Program-made: the position numbers and the translations under genes
Notes under the pieces: model-generated
Seen by the model: only the letters and a program-made list of their open reading frames with translations
What the model was told of the DNA's origin: nothing
The model's database searches: none
Shown: piece after piece, positions 34,260 through 45,189 of the stretch
Position numbering within the stretch: the first letter of the stretch is position 1
How the letters are laid out: each line of letters opens with the position of its first letter
Assembly (NCBI RefSeq): GCF_049243985.1
Contig: NC_135370.1
Coordinates: 111,658,506-111,722,505, forward strand
DNA: 64,000 nucleotides
DNA from: Paroedura picta
Lineage: Eukaryota; Chordata; Lepidosauria; Squamata; Gekkonidae
Reading direction: 5' to 3'

Positions 34260-35942
34260 CAACCCTTCCTGCCTGAGCACAGCATCTCTGTACTAGTGCA
34301 TCTACACAGGGTTCAACGAGGCCATATTCCCCCCTTCTTCTCATAAATGTGCATAGACAGTAAATGATAGCAATCCAGGAACCTATGCATCTCCACATTC
34401 CTGTTCAGCTTTCTCCTTACGTTTGATCAAGTGACTTGATCTCCAGAGTGGGACAAGAATCATATCCTATGGGTACACCCTGAGAAGAACGGCACATTCT
34501 GTGACTACAAGAAGCTCTTGTGCCAACTGATGGAATATAACACATGCTGTGTTAGAACACAATCCAATGCTGTTCACACAAAAGTAAATATATACATGGA
34601 ATATCACTTCATAAGTAAGTAGTTAAGCAAACCTGCAGACAGGCTTGACTGTAAATAAGGGGCAAGAGTGAATCTTATAATGAAAGCCACAGATACGTGG
34701 GAAGATATTAGAATTTCAAACTCCCAAACCTGCTGGGGGCCTGGATGCATTCTACCCCCATCAAAAGCACTACATCTCACCATCTGGGGGTGGGATTAAG
34801 GAAAGTACATTGATACCTGCTTGCTTCCTTTTAGAGGTGGAGGAAACGTGACTCAGGGAGACATGTACCATGGGTGGGGACAGCACCAAAGTTGTGTGTA
34901 TTTTTTGCTCTTTTGTGCTCTTATATTTTTAAAGCTGCTAGATTATATTTTCGAAAGATGCCTTACAGCTAAATGGTGCTCCTTCCAGGACACAGAACAT
35001 ATTATTCAAAGGAAAAACATTGGACTGGCATTTAGCAAGTGTTACTTCCTACAGATCAAACACCTATGAAGTGCACAATGCTGTAATGATAGATCTTCAG
35101 AGGCTACGCTGATTCATGAAAAAACACTCATGTATAAAATCTGACTCTTGACTGAGTTTTCACTACTATAGTGAATATATCAAAAGCTATGTTCAATTTA
35201 TGGATGAAACCTTTTAAAATAGTTTCCTAAACATGTCTGAAAACTTAGTGGCATTGTTTATACTCAAAATTTCAGATTTAGGCTGAATTCAGACAACATG
35301 ATAAGCTGCAACTGAATAGTATTTTGTTGGCCTTAGGGCACAAGAACAGTGTTGTCTGCTATATTCACACACTCCTATCACCTTCACTTGCATAAGGGAG
35401 CTTGAGTAGAAATTCCAGACTGGACACTTGAAGTATGAATGTACAAACCTGTGCAGGGTTAGTTTACTCTCCACAAGCTAGGATCCAAAATCTTAGCAGA
35501 ATCCTGGCTTATGGGAAATTCACTCATATGGTCCTCTTACAGTTACACAACATGGTGAGTTGCAGCTTGATCATGGACATTTTCAGTCAAGCACCATACT
35601 AGAAAATGGGAGGATGCAAGGATGGAGGGGCACCCATGATCACAGCATGCCAGTTGTATTGGAGCCTGATACCAATTAATCACTGTTCCTTGTGATATCC
35701 AGATGACAATTTTCAAAATTAAATAGTTAATGAAGTTGTTAAGCAGGAACATAAACTGACATTGCAATTCAAAGAAGAAAAAATGAGATTGTGGAGGTAA
35801 ATTTCTATTGACACCACTGCAGGGGAAAGAAATTAGCTTTCCTCTCTTTGGCAAAATCCTCTTTTGGACAAGTTGCCCTTTTTTAGGAGATTTAACCAGT
35901 TCTTAAATCCAGGTAAAGATTTCTTCTCCATTCATGCCGATT
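34260..35942. other. LTO1 3'UTR and downstream sequence
   Basis: The LTO1 3'UTR must begin at 35942 and run leftward. I saw no canonical AATAAA on the - strand before 34016, so the 3' end is not fixed. No other gene or named repeat. Confidence 0.4.
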
Positions 35943-36011
35943 TCAAAATGAAAGTGCAGATCCTTCTTTAGTAAGTCTGAAATCAGATGGAATATGCAGC
36001 AGTGAACAGAC
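35943..36011 (-). CDS. LTO1: LTO1, exon 5 (last coding exon)
   Basis: Encodes VCSLLHIPSDFRLTKEGSAL followed by SF and stop codon TGA at 35945-35943, matching the human C-terminus FCSLLNVQPDF...SGLSF. The acceptor is ttcttttcag directly before 36011. It joins exon 4 in phase 0 (KQ | VCS). LTO1 with YAE1 forms an adaptor that recruits ABCE1 to the cytosolic Fe-S assembly targeting complex in yeast and human. The conserved C-terminal tail contributes to binding that machinery. Confidence 0.93.
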   Translation of the reverse strand, partial: VCSLLHIPSDFRLTKEGSALSF

Positions 36012-36361
36012 CTGAAAAGAAAAAGTTGACATGTTGATTTCTTGTTTGTTCCTACCTTATCTGTCTATTTCTCAGTACGCAAGAGCTGATGTGAATCACA
36101 GCTCCATTTTGTTGTTCCTCTACAGGTTCTTGGGTGTGAATTTCACCACTGAAGTTAAATCACCAAGAGGCCTCAGACAAGCAATATTCTCTCAACCTCA
36201 CTCCCTCATCCTCCATACCAGGAGAGTAACAGTGAAGTGCATTATTCTACAATCCTTGCTTATCTTCTAAAAGTGATAACGCTTGAATAATTGGCAAGTA
36301 TTACTACTTTTATTACGAAGTACATACTCGTTTGATTCCATCCTTAAAATTGATTACCAAC
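36012..36361 (-). other. LTO1: LTO1 intron 4
   Basis: 350-bp intron with GT donor at 36361-36360 and AG acceptor at 36013-36012 on the - strand. No repeat seen. Confidence 0.9.
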
Positions 36362-36479
36362 CTGTTTAAATCTTCCTCTGATTCTTTCCAGGTCTTCTTG
36401 AAGTTTGTCATAAGTTGGGTCCTGATGAGGAAATTTTTGGACCATTTCTATTAATGACTCCAGCACCTTTATTTTTTTG
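36362..36479 (-). CDS. LTO1: LTO1, exon 4
   Basis: 118 nt encoding KKIKVLESLIEMVQKFPHQD, PTYDKLQEDLERIRGRFKQ. Human has KMKVLESLIGMIQKFP and DPTYDKLHEDLDKIRGKFKQ. The first nucleotide completes the Ser codon split with exon 3. The - strand acceptor is atttttgcag and the donor gttggt. Confidence 0.95.
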
Positions 36480-37183
36480 CTGCAAAAATATATAATTGAA
36501 TAAGATAAAATTGAGTAAGATATCTCTGTTTGAAAGTTTTCAGTTCTCCAGGGAGTTCAGAGTACTATACTTGATCCCTGCTTCTATCATCACAACTATG
36601 AAAGAATGAGGTCCTTTCCTATCAGGAATGTCCAAATCAATATACACATTTACTAAATCTCTATTTAATCACAAAGAGAACGACCCAATAGTAGTCTACA
36701 TACACCCATGGCATCTTGAAACAATAGCTTCAGTCACTCTGTTCCCTTTTACTATAGTCAATAATTTAAGGAAACCATTACCATATGACTATGCTAAACA
36801 GCTCAGAACGATTTCCTCACAGGCAATCATAACAGGGGTGGGGGGGGGAGTTCACAGGACATCCCTCTTTACACACGGCATCCTTTGCCCAGCGGGAAAA
36901 ATTATACTCATATGCCCATATCCCTCCCTATGGGCTGCATAGGAATGGGGCTATGCCCAAAAGATTAGTATTCCACTTTACAATTGGAATCAGAACACCA
37001 TGACATTAGCTATGCTAACTGATGCATTATTTTTTTGATGTTTTAAACACATTTCCTAGCTTGAGGTCCATAAATATCGTATTAGAATGCTCTGGATCTT
37101 TTAAGTGGCTTGCTTATTTTTAGCCTGTTTTATTTACTCTATACTGGTTTTACTACAATGAGATTGTGTGATTTGTTTTACGC

Positions 37184-37499
37184 CAGTGGTCCCCCAACCT
37201 TTTTATCACCGGGGACCGGTCAACACTTTACAATTTTGCTGAGGTCCGGGGGAGGGGGGTAGTCTTTTGCTGAGGGACATCACCACCGCATGAGCCCCTG
37301 CTCCACTTGCTTTCCCGCCGTCCACTGGGGGGTGCTGCCAGCAGCAGCTGCACAGTCCCACACCAAGGGGGAACCCCAGCCATGGCAAGGCAGCCCCCAA
37401 GGCAGCAGCCGGGGAGGAGGACAAGGAGGAGCCGCGGCCCGGTACCGACTGATCTACAGACCACTACCGGTCTCCGGACCGGGGGTTTGGGGACCACTG
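37184..37499. mobile_element. hAT-type non-autonomous transposon, copy 1, with 8-bp TSD
   Basis: 316 bp with terminal inverted repeats (cagtggtcccccaacc at the left, gtttggggaccactg at the right). The 8-bp duplication is ttttacgc (37176-37183) and ttttatgc (37500-37507), one mismatch. The GC-rich interior has no coding function. A second, longer copy is at 61417-61789. Confidence 0.88.
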
Positions 37500-38494
37500 T
37501 TTTATGCAATTGTTTTATTGTCTTGACTGGGCTTATTTTATTGTTGTAAGCCTCCGGGAACAGAGCTGGAGAGGCTGCATACATATTTTATAAATAAATT
37601 CATTATCATACAATTCAGCTGTGACCCATGAAATAGCCAGATTTCAATGATTTGCATGTCACCACAACACTACATAATCATAGCAACAGTTCTTGTCTCT
37701 TAAATGGACGGGGATATTTCCTTGCATGTATTGAGAGAACAGAAGTCCAAAGTATAGGCAAGTAGAACTGATGCCCACTCCATTTTTTACTACACTAGCT
37801 TAGATATAATGGCACACACCCTACCACTTCACCCCGCAACGGCTGAAGTCTACCTCCAGTTTCAGTGGCTGTTCCTTTAGAGAAAAACCAAGAGCAAAAC
37901 TAACCAAGCAAACACTTAAACTAGAAGTCCCATTAGGCTGGAGCAGGGCTTCAAACTTCACTGGCCATAGTGGTTAGGTACATGCCATTTATTTCATACA
38001 CAACTGCAAATACTTGGCAAGCACAAGTATCAGACCTGCTTTAAGTCCCTTGTCATATGTTTATATTTTCTTTAAACTTTCAGAATGTTATTTTCGGTTG
38101 CTGGTTACCTAAGATGACCCAGTGTGAGAGATATGTGCCACATTTGCCTTGCACTTCCAAGGGCTGGCAGTCAGCAGAGGCCAACTGCCAATTGAAACCC
38201 ACAAGTAAATGTCTTACTATAGCAAGCTGACACCTGCTGGAACAGCAAGGCTTCCTTTTGCTTGACATGGAGCCCAGAGAATGCTCATCTGTGAAAGAGC
38301 AATGATTCTCTCTTACATGTGACCTCACCTCACAAATGTTTAGCAGTAGATTCTGGCCAATTAAAAACCACCCCGTATTATTAGAGGGGAAAACAGAAAG
38401 TGTATCCACATAGCACTTATTGGCAGCCAGTTCTAAAATGCTGCACATATACTGACGGAATGCAGCCAGACCAGCCTCAAGTTAAACCTAGGGA

Positions 38495-38765
38495 TGGCAG
38501 CAGCAGAAGAGTTGGTTCTTATATGCCGCTTTTCTCTACCTGACGGAGGCTCAAAGTGGCTTACAGTCGCCTTCCCTTTCCTCTCCCCACAATAGAAACC
38601 CTGTGAGGGAGGTGAGGCTGAGAGAGCCCTGATATCACTGCTCGGTCAGAATAGCTTTATCAGCCCAAGGTCACCCAGCTGGCTGCATGTGGGGGAGCAC
38701 AGAATCAAACACAGCTCACCAGATTAGAAGTCCATACTCCTAACCACTGCACCAAACCGGCTCTT
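38495..38765 (-). repeat. tRNA-derived squamate SINE
   Basis: Reverse-oriented full copy. The + strand shows agaagagttggttcttatat, aaggtcacccagctggctgc, and ends with the reversed tRNA-like head (taaccactgcaccaaaccgg). Same family as 7478-7716 and 51650-51905. Confidence 0.82.
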
Positions 38766-38767
38766 TT

Positions 38768-38845
38768 TTAAACACTGGCAGGGACTCATGGGAATTGTAG
38801 TCCATGAACATTTGGAGGACCACAGGTTGACTACCCCTGCTGTAC
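38768..38845 (-). repeat. hAT-type transposon fragment
   Basis: Blocks ggcagggactcatgggaatt, gtagtccatgaacatttgga and ggttgactacccctg. The last, read in reverse, is a CAGGGGTAGTCAACC-type hAT terminus, common in reptile genomes. Confidence 0.6.
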
Positions 38846-39009
38846 CATCAAATTAACATCAAATTAACATAACAAACAAGAGACAACTGAACAAACTCAA
38901 ATACATTCTTTTTCATTTTAGTGATTTTTAGAAAGGACCAAGGGTAATCACTGTATTAATCTATTCAGTATACACTTATACTAGCCCTTCTGCAAGGAAC
39001 TCAGAATGG

Positions 39010-39175
39010 CATACATCAATCTCCCTCCATCTATTTTATCCCCATAGCAAACCTGTGAGGTAGGTTAGCCTGAGAGATTGACTGGCCCAAGGTCACCCAA
39101 TGAGCTTCCACAGAACAGTAAGAACTGGAACCAGAGTCTCCCAGATACTGATTAGACACCACTAAACTAAGCTGC
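39010..39175 (-). repeat. MIR/CORE-like SINE fragment
   Basis: The blocks 'cctgtgaggtaggttagcct', 'gactggcccaaggtcaccca' and a reversed 'taagctgc' head are typical of reversed MIR-like SINEs. Confidence 0.6.
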
Positions 39176-39241
39176 TTATTTAGCTGAGTATGCAAAATCA
39201 AAAAGGGAAACTGAAACCCAGTACACTAATTCAACGTATTA

Positions 39242-40186
39242 GTTTATTTATTTATTTATTCATTTATTTATATCTTTTATACTGCTCTTCCCTATGGCTT
39301 TGGGCAGTTTACATAAAACATTTTGGAACATTTACATAGAACACTATCAAAATCAATATAACAATAACAATAACATTTTATTGTTGGATACACACTATTC
39401 TTGGATAGCAAAGGTTGGATACACACTATTCTTGGATGCTTTAGGATGCTTAGGGCTAATCCTGCGTTGAGCAGGGGGTTGGACTAGATGGCCTGTATGG
39501 CCCCTTCCAACTCTATGATTCTATGATTCTATTCTATGAACATAACAACTGGAACAGTATTTCAACAATAACTTGTTGAACCTCAGTAGGTTCGATCTCT
39601 CAGTCTGGGGGGGACCTGTGTAGATGTTATGGGTCAGTCGGCCTCACCAAATGCCTGGTGGAAGAGCTCCCTTTTGCAGGCCCAGCGGAATTGTGGAAGT
39701 TCTGGCAGGGCCCTGATCTCTTCGGTGAGCTCATTCCACCAGGTGGGGGCCAGGACTGAAAAGGCCCTGGCCTATGTTGAGGTCCGACGTGCCTCTTTAG
39801 GGCCAGAGATCCACAGCCTATTGGAAGTGGTGGAACGTAGCGCTCTTCTGGGGGTATAGGCAGGGAGGCGGTCTTTCAGATACACTGGGCCCAGACCGTG
39901 CATGGCCTTAAAGGTGATTACCAAAACCTTAAGCTTAATACGGAATTCAACTGGGAGCCAGCCGAGTTCTTGGAGTATCGGCTGGATATAAGATCTCCAT
40001 GATGTCTTAATGAGAATCCTGGCTGTGGTGTTCTGCACTAGTTGTAGTTTCTGGATCAAGGATAAGGGTAGGCCTGTGTAGAGTGAGGTGCAGAAGTCCA
40101 GTCTAGAGGTGACCATCACATGGATCACTGTGGCTAGGTGCTCTGGTTCCAGGTAGGGCGCTAGTAGTTTGGCTTGGCAGTATTTG
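39242..40186 (-). mobile_element. L2/CR1-superfamily LINE, 5'-truncated, with a CR1 3' end inserted
   Basis: The - strand frame reads SRLDFCTSLYTGLPLSLIQK, LQLVQNTTARILIKT and RIKLKVLVITFKAMHGLGPV, the C-terminal reverse transcriptase region. The probable TSD is gtatta (39236-39241 and 40187-40192). Its 3'UTR holds a + strand CR1 3' end at about 39375-39538. Confidence 0.75.
39375..39538 (+). mobile_element. CR1 LINE 3' terminus
   Basis: Has gagcagggggttggactaga, tggccccttccaactctatg and the ATTCTATG-type tail, diagnostic of CR1 3' ends. A 29-bp segment (ggttggatacacactattct) is tandemly duplicated at its left edge. Confidence 0.85.
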
Positions 40187-40259
40187 GTATTAAAAACATG
40201 GTCATCATAATTTTAAAACAATACATTTCTAACTACACATGAAATAGACCAACAGAATG

Positions 40260-40301
40260 GGCCAAACGTGTTTCCACCCCGAGGGGTCTTCCTCAGTGGT
40301 C
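40260..40301 (-). ncRNA. Hammerhead-ribozyme-like motif (best copy)
   Basis: On the - strand, in order: stem I GACCA; core CTGAGGA; one extra A; stem II GACCCC, loop TC, GGGGTG; GAAA; CACG; TT; then TGGCC, the partner of stem I. With CpG decay undone by comparison with copy 2 (49087-49128) the family pattern has stem III as CGCG within ACGCGT, which is self-complementary. The UU cleavage site and stem I (GACCA with TGGTC) sit exactly where a minimal hammerhead needs them. The extra A between the core and stem II is the one departure. Confidence 0.65.
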
Positions 40302-40649
40302 AAATTATTGTGAGGGCTGCACAAAAGGCTTGCTGGGTGGCAAGGAAAGATCTGTTAGGTGCTGCTCCAACTAGTCTTTCTAAAGTATCTGATTTGGAGC
40401 CACCTTCTAAAATATGTACTTTCTGAGGCCACCACTCTCAGCTTTTGCCCAGCTCTCAATCAAACTACATTCCCACGTGTGTCTTAGGCTGCTAATGCCT
40501 CCCTCATGATCTTCTGTTACAAAATTTTTACTTCATTACGTAACTGACTTTGAACCTGTACCCCCAAAATGCATAAACTATTCTAGAAAACTGAAACAAA
40601 CCCATGAAAAGTGAGAGCATGGGTAAGCACTGGCTTTCTTTCATCTTAC

Positions 40650-40720
40650 CTGTGTTTATCATCTGAATGTTTATGAAGCAATCTTAGCCACGTGATTGAA
40701 AAACCAAGGTATGATCCAAT
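40650..40720 (-). CDS. LTO1: LTO1, exon 3
   Basis: 71 nt encoding IGSYLGFSITWLRLLHKHSD and DKH plus two nucleotides of Ser. Human has IGCYQGFAFAWKCLLHSCTT. Acceptor ccaaatatag and donor gtaaga on the - strand. Confidence 0.94.
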
Positions 40721-41026
40721 CTATATTTGGAGAAATATCAGTTAAATTTTTCGTTACTCCAGTAAAATGACTTACATTAAATGTAAATTTAAAAAATGCC
40801 CAAGAAATCCAACAAGGCACACACATTTCACTAGAGGACTGTTCAACTCAAATATAAATTATTCTGTATCACCATGAGCTTGTTACTATAGTACATATTC
40901 TGTATGGAGCTTGAATATGACCAACTGGGACAGCCCTGAAATGCAATCTGTGAATCCAACTTTATTATGTGCCTTAAGCATCACTAGAGTAATTACCAAA
41001 ACACTAATTTTAGTGTCATTACGTAC
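40721..41026 (-). other. LTO1: LTO1 intron 2
   Basis: 306-bp intron with donor gtacgt and acceptor atatag on the - strand. Nothing else seen. Confidence 0.9.
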
Positions 41027-41132
41027 TTCTAAACCAATTCGGGCACCTTGTTGTATTCCATACTGTTGACCTTCCATGGCACCAGCATGACTTCCTTCAA
41101 CATAGCCTTCTTGGTAGCCTTCACCATGAAAT
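41027..41132 (-). CDS. LTO1: LTO1, exon 2
   Basis: 106 nt encoding FHGEGYQEGYVEGSHAGAME and GQQYGIQQGARIGLE. This is the glycine-rich deca-GX3 type segment shared by LTO1 and YAE1 (human FHGEGYREGYEEG...EGRQHG). In yeast this repeat motif mediates the Yae1-Lto1 interaction. The first nucleotide completes the Arg codon split with exon 1. Confidence 0.96.
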
Positions 41133-41372
41133 CTGTAACGAGAGAGGCATTCCTATTATTGGCTTTTTTGCCCAGCTAAATTGAAAAGCCCTCATTTAAA
41201 CCATAAGCAAACAACATAAACTACATGAACTGCATTTTTATGTATGTGAGAGTTCCATTTAAGTCTAAATCCAACTCTCCCAACAGCCCCACCAGTCGCA
41301 CACTACTGCCATATGGAGATCTGTCAAATGTCAAATGGTGGCTTGTTGGGAGAAAAGAATGTCAGTGAGCAG

Positions 41373-41797
41373 GGATTCCCAACCAGGGGTCCATGGATCC
41401 CCAGGGATCCACAGGAGCTCTAGAGGGGTCCACGGACTTTCCCTTCTTGGCTTTATACATTTGGCCACAAGCTAGGGAACTGGCCACCTCAGCCCAGAGG
41501 GATTGATGGGTATACCATGGATGTAAAAAACAAAGGGGGGGGGAGTTTGTTTTAAAGTGGTCTGAGGGTTTGGGCTTTCTTCTCAGCCACTGCCCTTCTT
41601 TCCAGCATATATGAGGCAGAGCCACCATAGTAATAGTAAAGTGGGGGGAGGGAGCAAAAGGAGGGTAAGGGTGGTGAGGTCACTTCCTGGGGAGGGTTGG
41701 CAGGGAGGCATGATCAGCTGATATCACTTTCAGGGATCCTCAAAGCCAGAAAATTTATTTAAGGGGCTCCTTCACAGTAAAAAAGTAGCTCTCTCCC
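41373..41797. mobile_element. hAT-like non-autonomous transposon
   Basis: Left end cagggattcccaaccagggg with a 'gtccatggatccccagggat' block. The right end has ggggctccttcacagtaaaa and a decayed inverted terminus near 41795. No coding sequence. Confidence 0.6.
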
Positions 41798-42023
41798 TGT
41801 ATGGGCCTACGGGAATCTGCTGGGACAGACACACACTGAAGCTACCTTCTGGAGAGTTGACAGCTCTGCCTGTGGGGGTTGGGGGAGTAGGAATGGAGAG
41901 GGTATCCTGCAGATAGTGATTTTACCACTATCTGGGTTTTGGTTTGTTGTGGGTATTGCTTTTATGTGGGGTTTTAAATACTATGTAAACCTCCAAAAGC
42001 CAGCTGGGTCTGAGAGTGACAGC

Positions 42024-42056
42024 TAACAAACAAACAAACAAACAAACAAACAAACG
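42024..42056. repeat. (AAAC)n microsatellite
   Basis: About eight aaac units. Confidence 0.9.
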
Positions 42057-42417
42057 AAGTTAAACTAGGTTGCTGTAAAGGAAAGCAGCTAAAAAACCTT
42101 TGCCAACTTGTAAAGCTACACAAGAGAAGAAAAATTAAATTAAAGAGACAGTTAGTGAGGGACACTGGTAAAGCCTTCCAGATAATATAGGTTTTTGTTG
42201 CATGAAGAAGTCCTATAATTTTAAAAAACTAACATGATAACTCTCAAACTGATTAGGATTCGCTCATAAACAAGCATCTGAAAGCTTACTTTTAATTCAA
42301 TCAATTTATGCAGGAAAGCATATCAAGGCTGATATTCTATACACATCGCAGGCATAGCAATATCAAAATTCGGTTTGCAGGATTCTATTTCTACAGCATA
42401 CTAATTATGCACAATAT

Positions 42418-42486
42418 ACAGGGACTGGAGGATCATTGTCCATGGGGTCACAACGGGTCAGACATGACTTCGCAACTAACAACAAG
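42418..42486 (+). repeat. Squamate SINE/BovB-tail repeat fragment
   Basis: ggaggatcattgtccatggg, then acaacgggtcagacatgact and cgcaactaacaacaa: the same family as 26665-26755, in the opposite direction, ending in an ACA-rich tail. Confidence 0.75.
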
Positions 42487-43189
42487 AAATACAAAGTCAA
42501 ATAAATAAAAAAAACTTGTCCAGTTTTTCTGTTCCTTTGTTTGCACCTCTTTCCTTCTCAACAACTTGTTTTTAACTAGCATATGAAACTCACCAGACTC
42601 GGGAATATTCAAATTGTTCACAAAACATTCCTCTAAAGTAAGGCAGCCCTGGGATACATTTTACAGACCTATTACGATTGAAAACAGAACTGAGCCGATC
42701 ACTGAACAAGAACCAACACAGTACTTTGCTTTTTTTGTAACACAAATCACCAGTGTTTCCATTTTATAGATTAAGGAATGGGGAAAGAAAATAAGCCCCA
42801 GACTCTCGTGAGTTTGTAAACGAGCATGATTCCGGGTTGTCACCTCAGGGTTCCCTATGTCTTTTAGGAACAGCAACCCAGGCAGCAATCCTTCACGCAG
42901 AAACTTCCTCTGCTAAAATAGATTGTGCGTCCAGAAAGTCTGAGATGCAGCTAATAATGCCAGAAAAACTAGGAAGCATAAAAACGGCAGCTGTTGTTCT
43001 TCTCAGCCATTGCCCTTCTTGTAGCTGCGCTACAAGATTCTGCATTCCCGACGGAGGCCAGTGGACTCAGCAGCAAGATCTCAGGATGAATGAGCAGATT
43101 ACATATGAAGTTGCTGTCTATCTCCAGAGCTCTTCAGTGACACGAAAGAGCTCTGGCTGCATGAACTGTCCCGAAATACTTTCTGCACC

Positions 43190-43880
43190 TAAAACATCCG
43201 GCTCAAGGCCTCCCCGCGGGGAGTGCGACGAGGGAGACGGATAAGATGACCTCCAGACCTAGCGTAAGGCCCACTTGAATGCCAGGGCTCGCCCGCCTCC
43301 GCTCGGCCCGAAGCTCGCGGGGTCTCACTCACCTCCCCGGGCTGTCGCGAGGATAAAACGAGGCGCGAGCGAGCCAGGCGGGCCACCCTCGGCGACCTCA
43401 AGGGCGCAGAGGTCCTCCCGGCCCTTCTCAGCTCAGCTACGCGGGCTCCCCACCCGCCTCCTCCCGCGGTCGGGCTCGGAGGCCGTACCTGGCCTCCGCC
43501 ATCACTATGACATCAAACGCGTCCGGCTCATTCGCCTCGGCCATCTCAGCCCTTTCCCGCCACTGGCCTCTCAGGTCACCGCCATCGGGGGCCCATTTCA
43601 AGAAGGGACGGCGCGCCGTCAGGGCCAACGCAGACCAGCGTCCACGGCGCAGACTCCGAAGGGCGGGAGGCTTCCTCTGTCGTTGAAGGGCTGAACCGCA
43701 CGCTAGGGGGCGCTCCGAGGCTGTGCGGCCGAGGGCCGAAGGGCTGCCCTTGCGTCTTCCCAGGCAGTCCGCTAGAGGGAGAAAGGAGTCCGTGCGAAGG
43801 CGGAACTGCAGGCAGAAGAGCGCACGCGCGCACCCTGGAAGCAGCCGCGCTTTTTGCGTCCGGTCTGCGAGGTGTGCAGA
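43190..43880. promoter_or_regulatory. LTO1: CpG-island promoter of LTO1
   Basis: About 700 bp of CpG-dense, GC-rich sequence around LTO1 exon 1, in sharp contrast to the A/T-rich surroundings. An E2F-like TTTCCCGCC lies at 43553-43561, just upstream of the start codon. There is no clear TATA box. A CpG-island promoter fits a housekeeping gene such as LTO1. Confidence 0.85.
43489..43544 (-). CDS. LTO1: LTO1, exon 1 (start codon)
   Basis: Encodes MAEANEPDAFDVIVMAEA plus two nucleotides of Arg. Human starts MAGSQDIFDAIVMADER. Start ATG at 43544-43542 with G at -3 and G at +4. Donor gtacgg from 43488. An in-frame ATG 28 codons upstream (43628) would add MALTARRPFLKWAPDGGDLR and more. I chose the downstream ATG because it matches the human N-terminus. 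The full LTO1 product is 139 residues over five exons (human 137), with every splice junction consensus and in phase. Confidence 0.93.
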
Positions 43881-44057
43881 AGCGGCCAGCGCCCATGTGG
43901 AGTGTGGCTTGGCTCCTGAGCTCTGAACAGATACGGTTTTGAACCCTCACCGTTGGCTATGCAGCACTCCTCCCTTGCCTCTCCCCTCACTTTTGTTACT
44001 CAACAGACGTCCGCACTGCAATACGTTGTCAGCGCCTCAAAGCACGCACTTTTTGAT

Positions 44058-44330
44058 GGGCCGTACTAAAACTGGGGACAGCGACTGCCCATAGACAATA
44101 AATGACTGCCCATAGAGAGTACATACTTTAATGGAAAGCACGCCTGCCCACAGGAAACAAGGCAAATCACACCTGCCCATAGGAAATAGTGGAAAATATG
44201 CCTGCCCAAGGAAATAATAGAAAGCTCGCCTGCCCATAGGAAACAAGGCAAAGCATGCCTGCCCATAGGAAATAATGGAAAGCACGCCTGCCCCTATTGA
44301 ATCATTAAATGCACACTTGCTCTTAGGCAG
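44058..44330. repeat. 29-bp minisatellite-bearing interspersed element, copy 1
   Basis: About six to seven units of 28-29 bp, unit core cctgcccataggaaataatg, preceded by gccgtactaaaactggggac. Units alternate between an 'aacaaggcaaa' and an 'aataatggaaa' ending, suggesting a 58-bp higher-order repeat. A paralogous element lies at 53641-53975. Confidence 0.85.
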
Positions 44331-44459
44331 TAAGATTTATCATAGGTTATTATAGGACATAAGGGCTAAAATGGTTGCTTATTGTAGTAGAGATGAATAT
44401 GTGTTTGATTGATGATGGAAGCAAGAAATTAAAAGTCTTGAACAATCTGTTGTTCTTCC

Positions 44460-45110
44460 TTATTGTCAGCCTTTAAGTTGATTAATTTCCCAGTAGTCAT
44501 TACTTTTGTCTTCTTGATGTTCAACTGTAGTTATGCTTTGGTGATCTCTGCTTTAACTGTCACCAGCACTAATTTAAAACTTCAGTCATTTCTTACAGTA
44601 GCGTGGTATCATCACCATATTTTACTTCCTTCCACCAACTTTCTATGTAATCCAGTTTTTCTTATCATACAATCTGCATATAGATTGGAGAGATAAAGAT
44701 TTAAAATACATCTTTGTATAACATCTTTTCCAATACCAATTTGTTTCTTCCTATTCTGAACTAACAGTAGCCTCTTGTCAAGAGTACACTTTGCTCATCA
44801 AAACAAACGGATGCTGTGACACATCAATTTCCTTTAAAACCAACCATAGCTTTTCTTGATCAATATATCAAAAGCTCTGCTGCAATCTCTGATTTACTGA
44901 TTTCTTCTGCAATTATTTGTATGCTGCAGCATCTAATGTAGATTTGCAGTATAATCTCTAGTTACTCTTCATTTTCTGAATTCAACATGAACATCTGTCA
45001 TTTCTTGTTTTATGTAGGGCCTTTGTTGTAAGATTTTGAGTATCTCTCTACTGTGACAGATTAATTCAATGTTCCAATAGTCACTGCAGTCTTTGATTTC
45101 TCCTTTTTTA
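44460..45110 (-). mobile_element. RTE-BovB LINE, reverse transcriptase fragment
   Basis: On the - strand, degenerate frames recall the BovB RT: a FDxxDxEKLW-like block near 44860, a 'QEATV'-like block near 44770, 'YGDDTTL' near 44610 (the catalytic YADD region) and an 'IKKTK'-like block near 44500. Multiple stops and shifts. Old copy. Confidence 0.6.
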
Positions 45111-45189
45111 AAGAATTTGAAATGTATGTTGACTGCTTCCAGTCTGCAGGAGATTATTTTTCCAAGTTCATTATGGAAACCATCAGTTT

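Larger units (their letters stand above)
39215..40500 (-). repeat. Hammerhead-bearing Penelope-type repeat, copy 1 (interrupted by a LINE)
   Basis: The flanks 39215-39241 and 40187-40500 align with the second copy at 48380-50750. Shared blocks on the + strand are gtcatcataat, tttctaacta, ggcttgctgggtggcaa and gaggccaccactct. The LINE at 39242-40186 lies between. On the - strand it carries the hammerhead motif at 40260-40301. No coding sequence. Penelope-like assignment is inferred from the hammerhead. Confidence 0.6.
36480..40649 (-). other. LTO1: LTO1 intron 3 (4.2 kb)
   Basis: Contains a hAT-type element (37184-37499), a tRNA SINE, a MIR-like SINE, an L2-like LINE and a hammerhead-bearing repeat, each listed separately. 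About 36500-37180 and 37510-38490 hold nothing I can name. Confidence 0.85.
41133..43488 (-). other. LTO1: LTO1 intron 1
   Basis: 2.36 kb, containing a hAT-like element at 41373-41797, an (AAAC)n run and a SINE fragment. About 42490-43185 shows no named feature; its right end runs into the CpG island. Confidence 0.9.

Noticed and set aside
44058-44330. CRISPR-like array of regular repeats
   Set aside because: Contiguous 28-29-bp units without spacers in a vertebrate sequence; a minisatellite.
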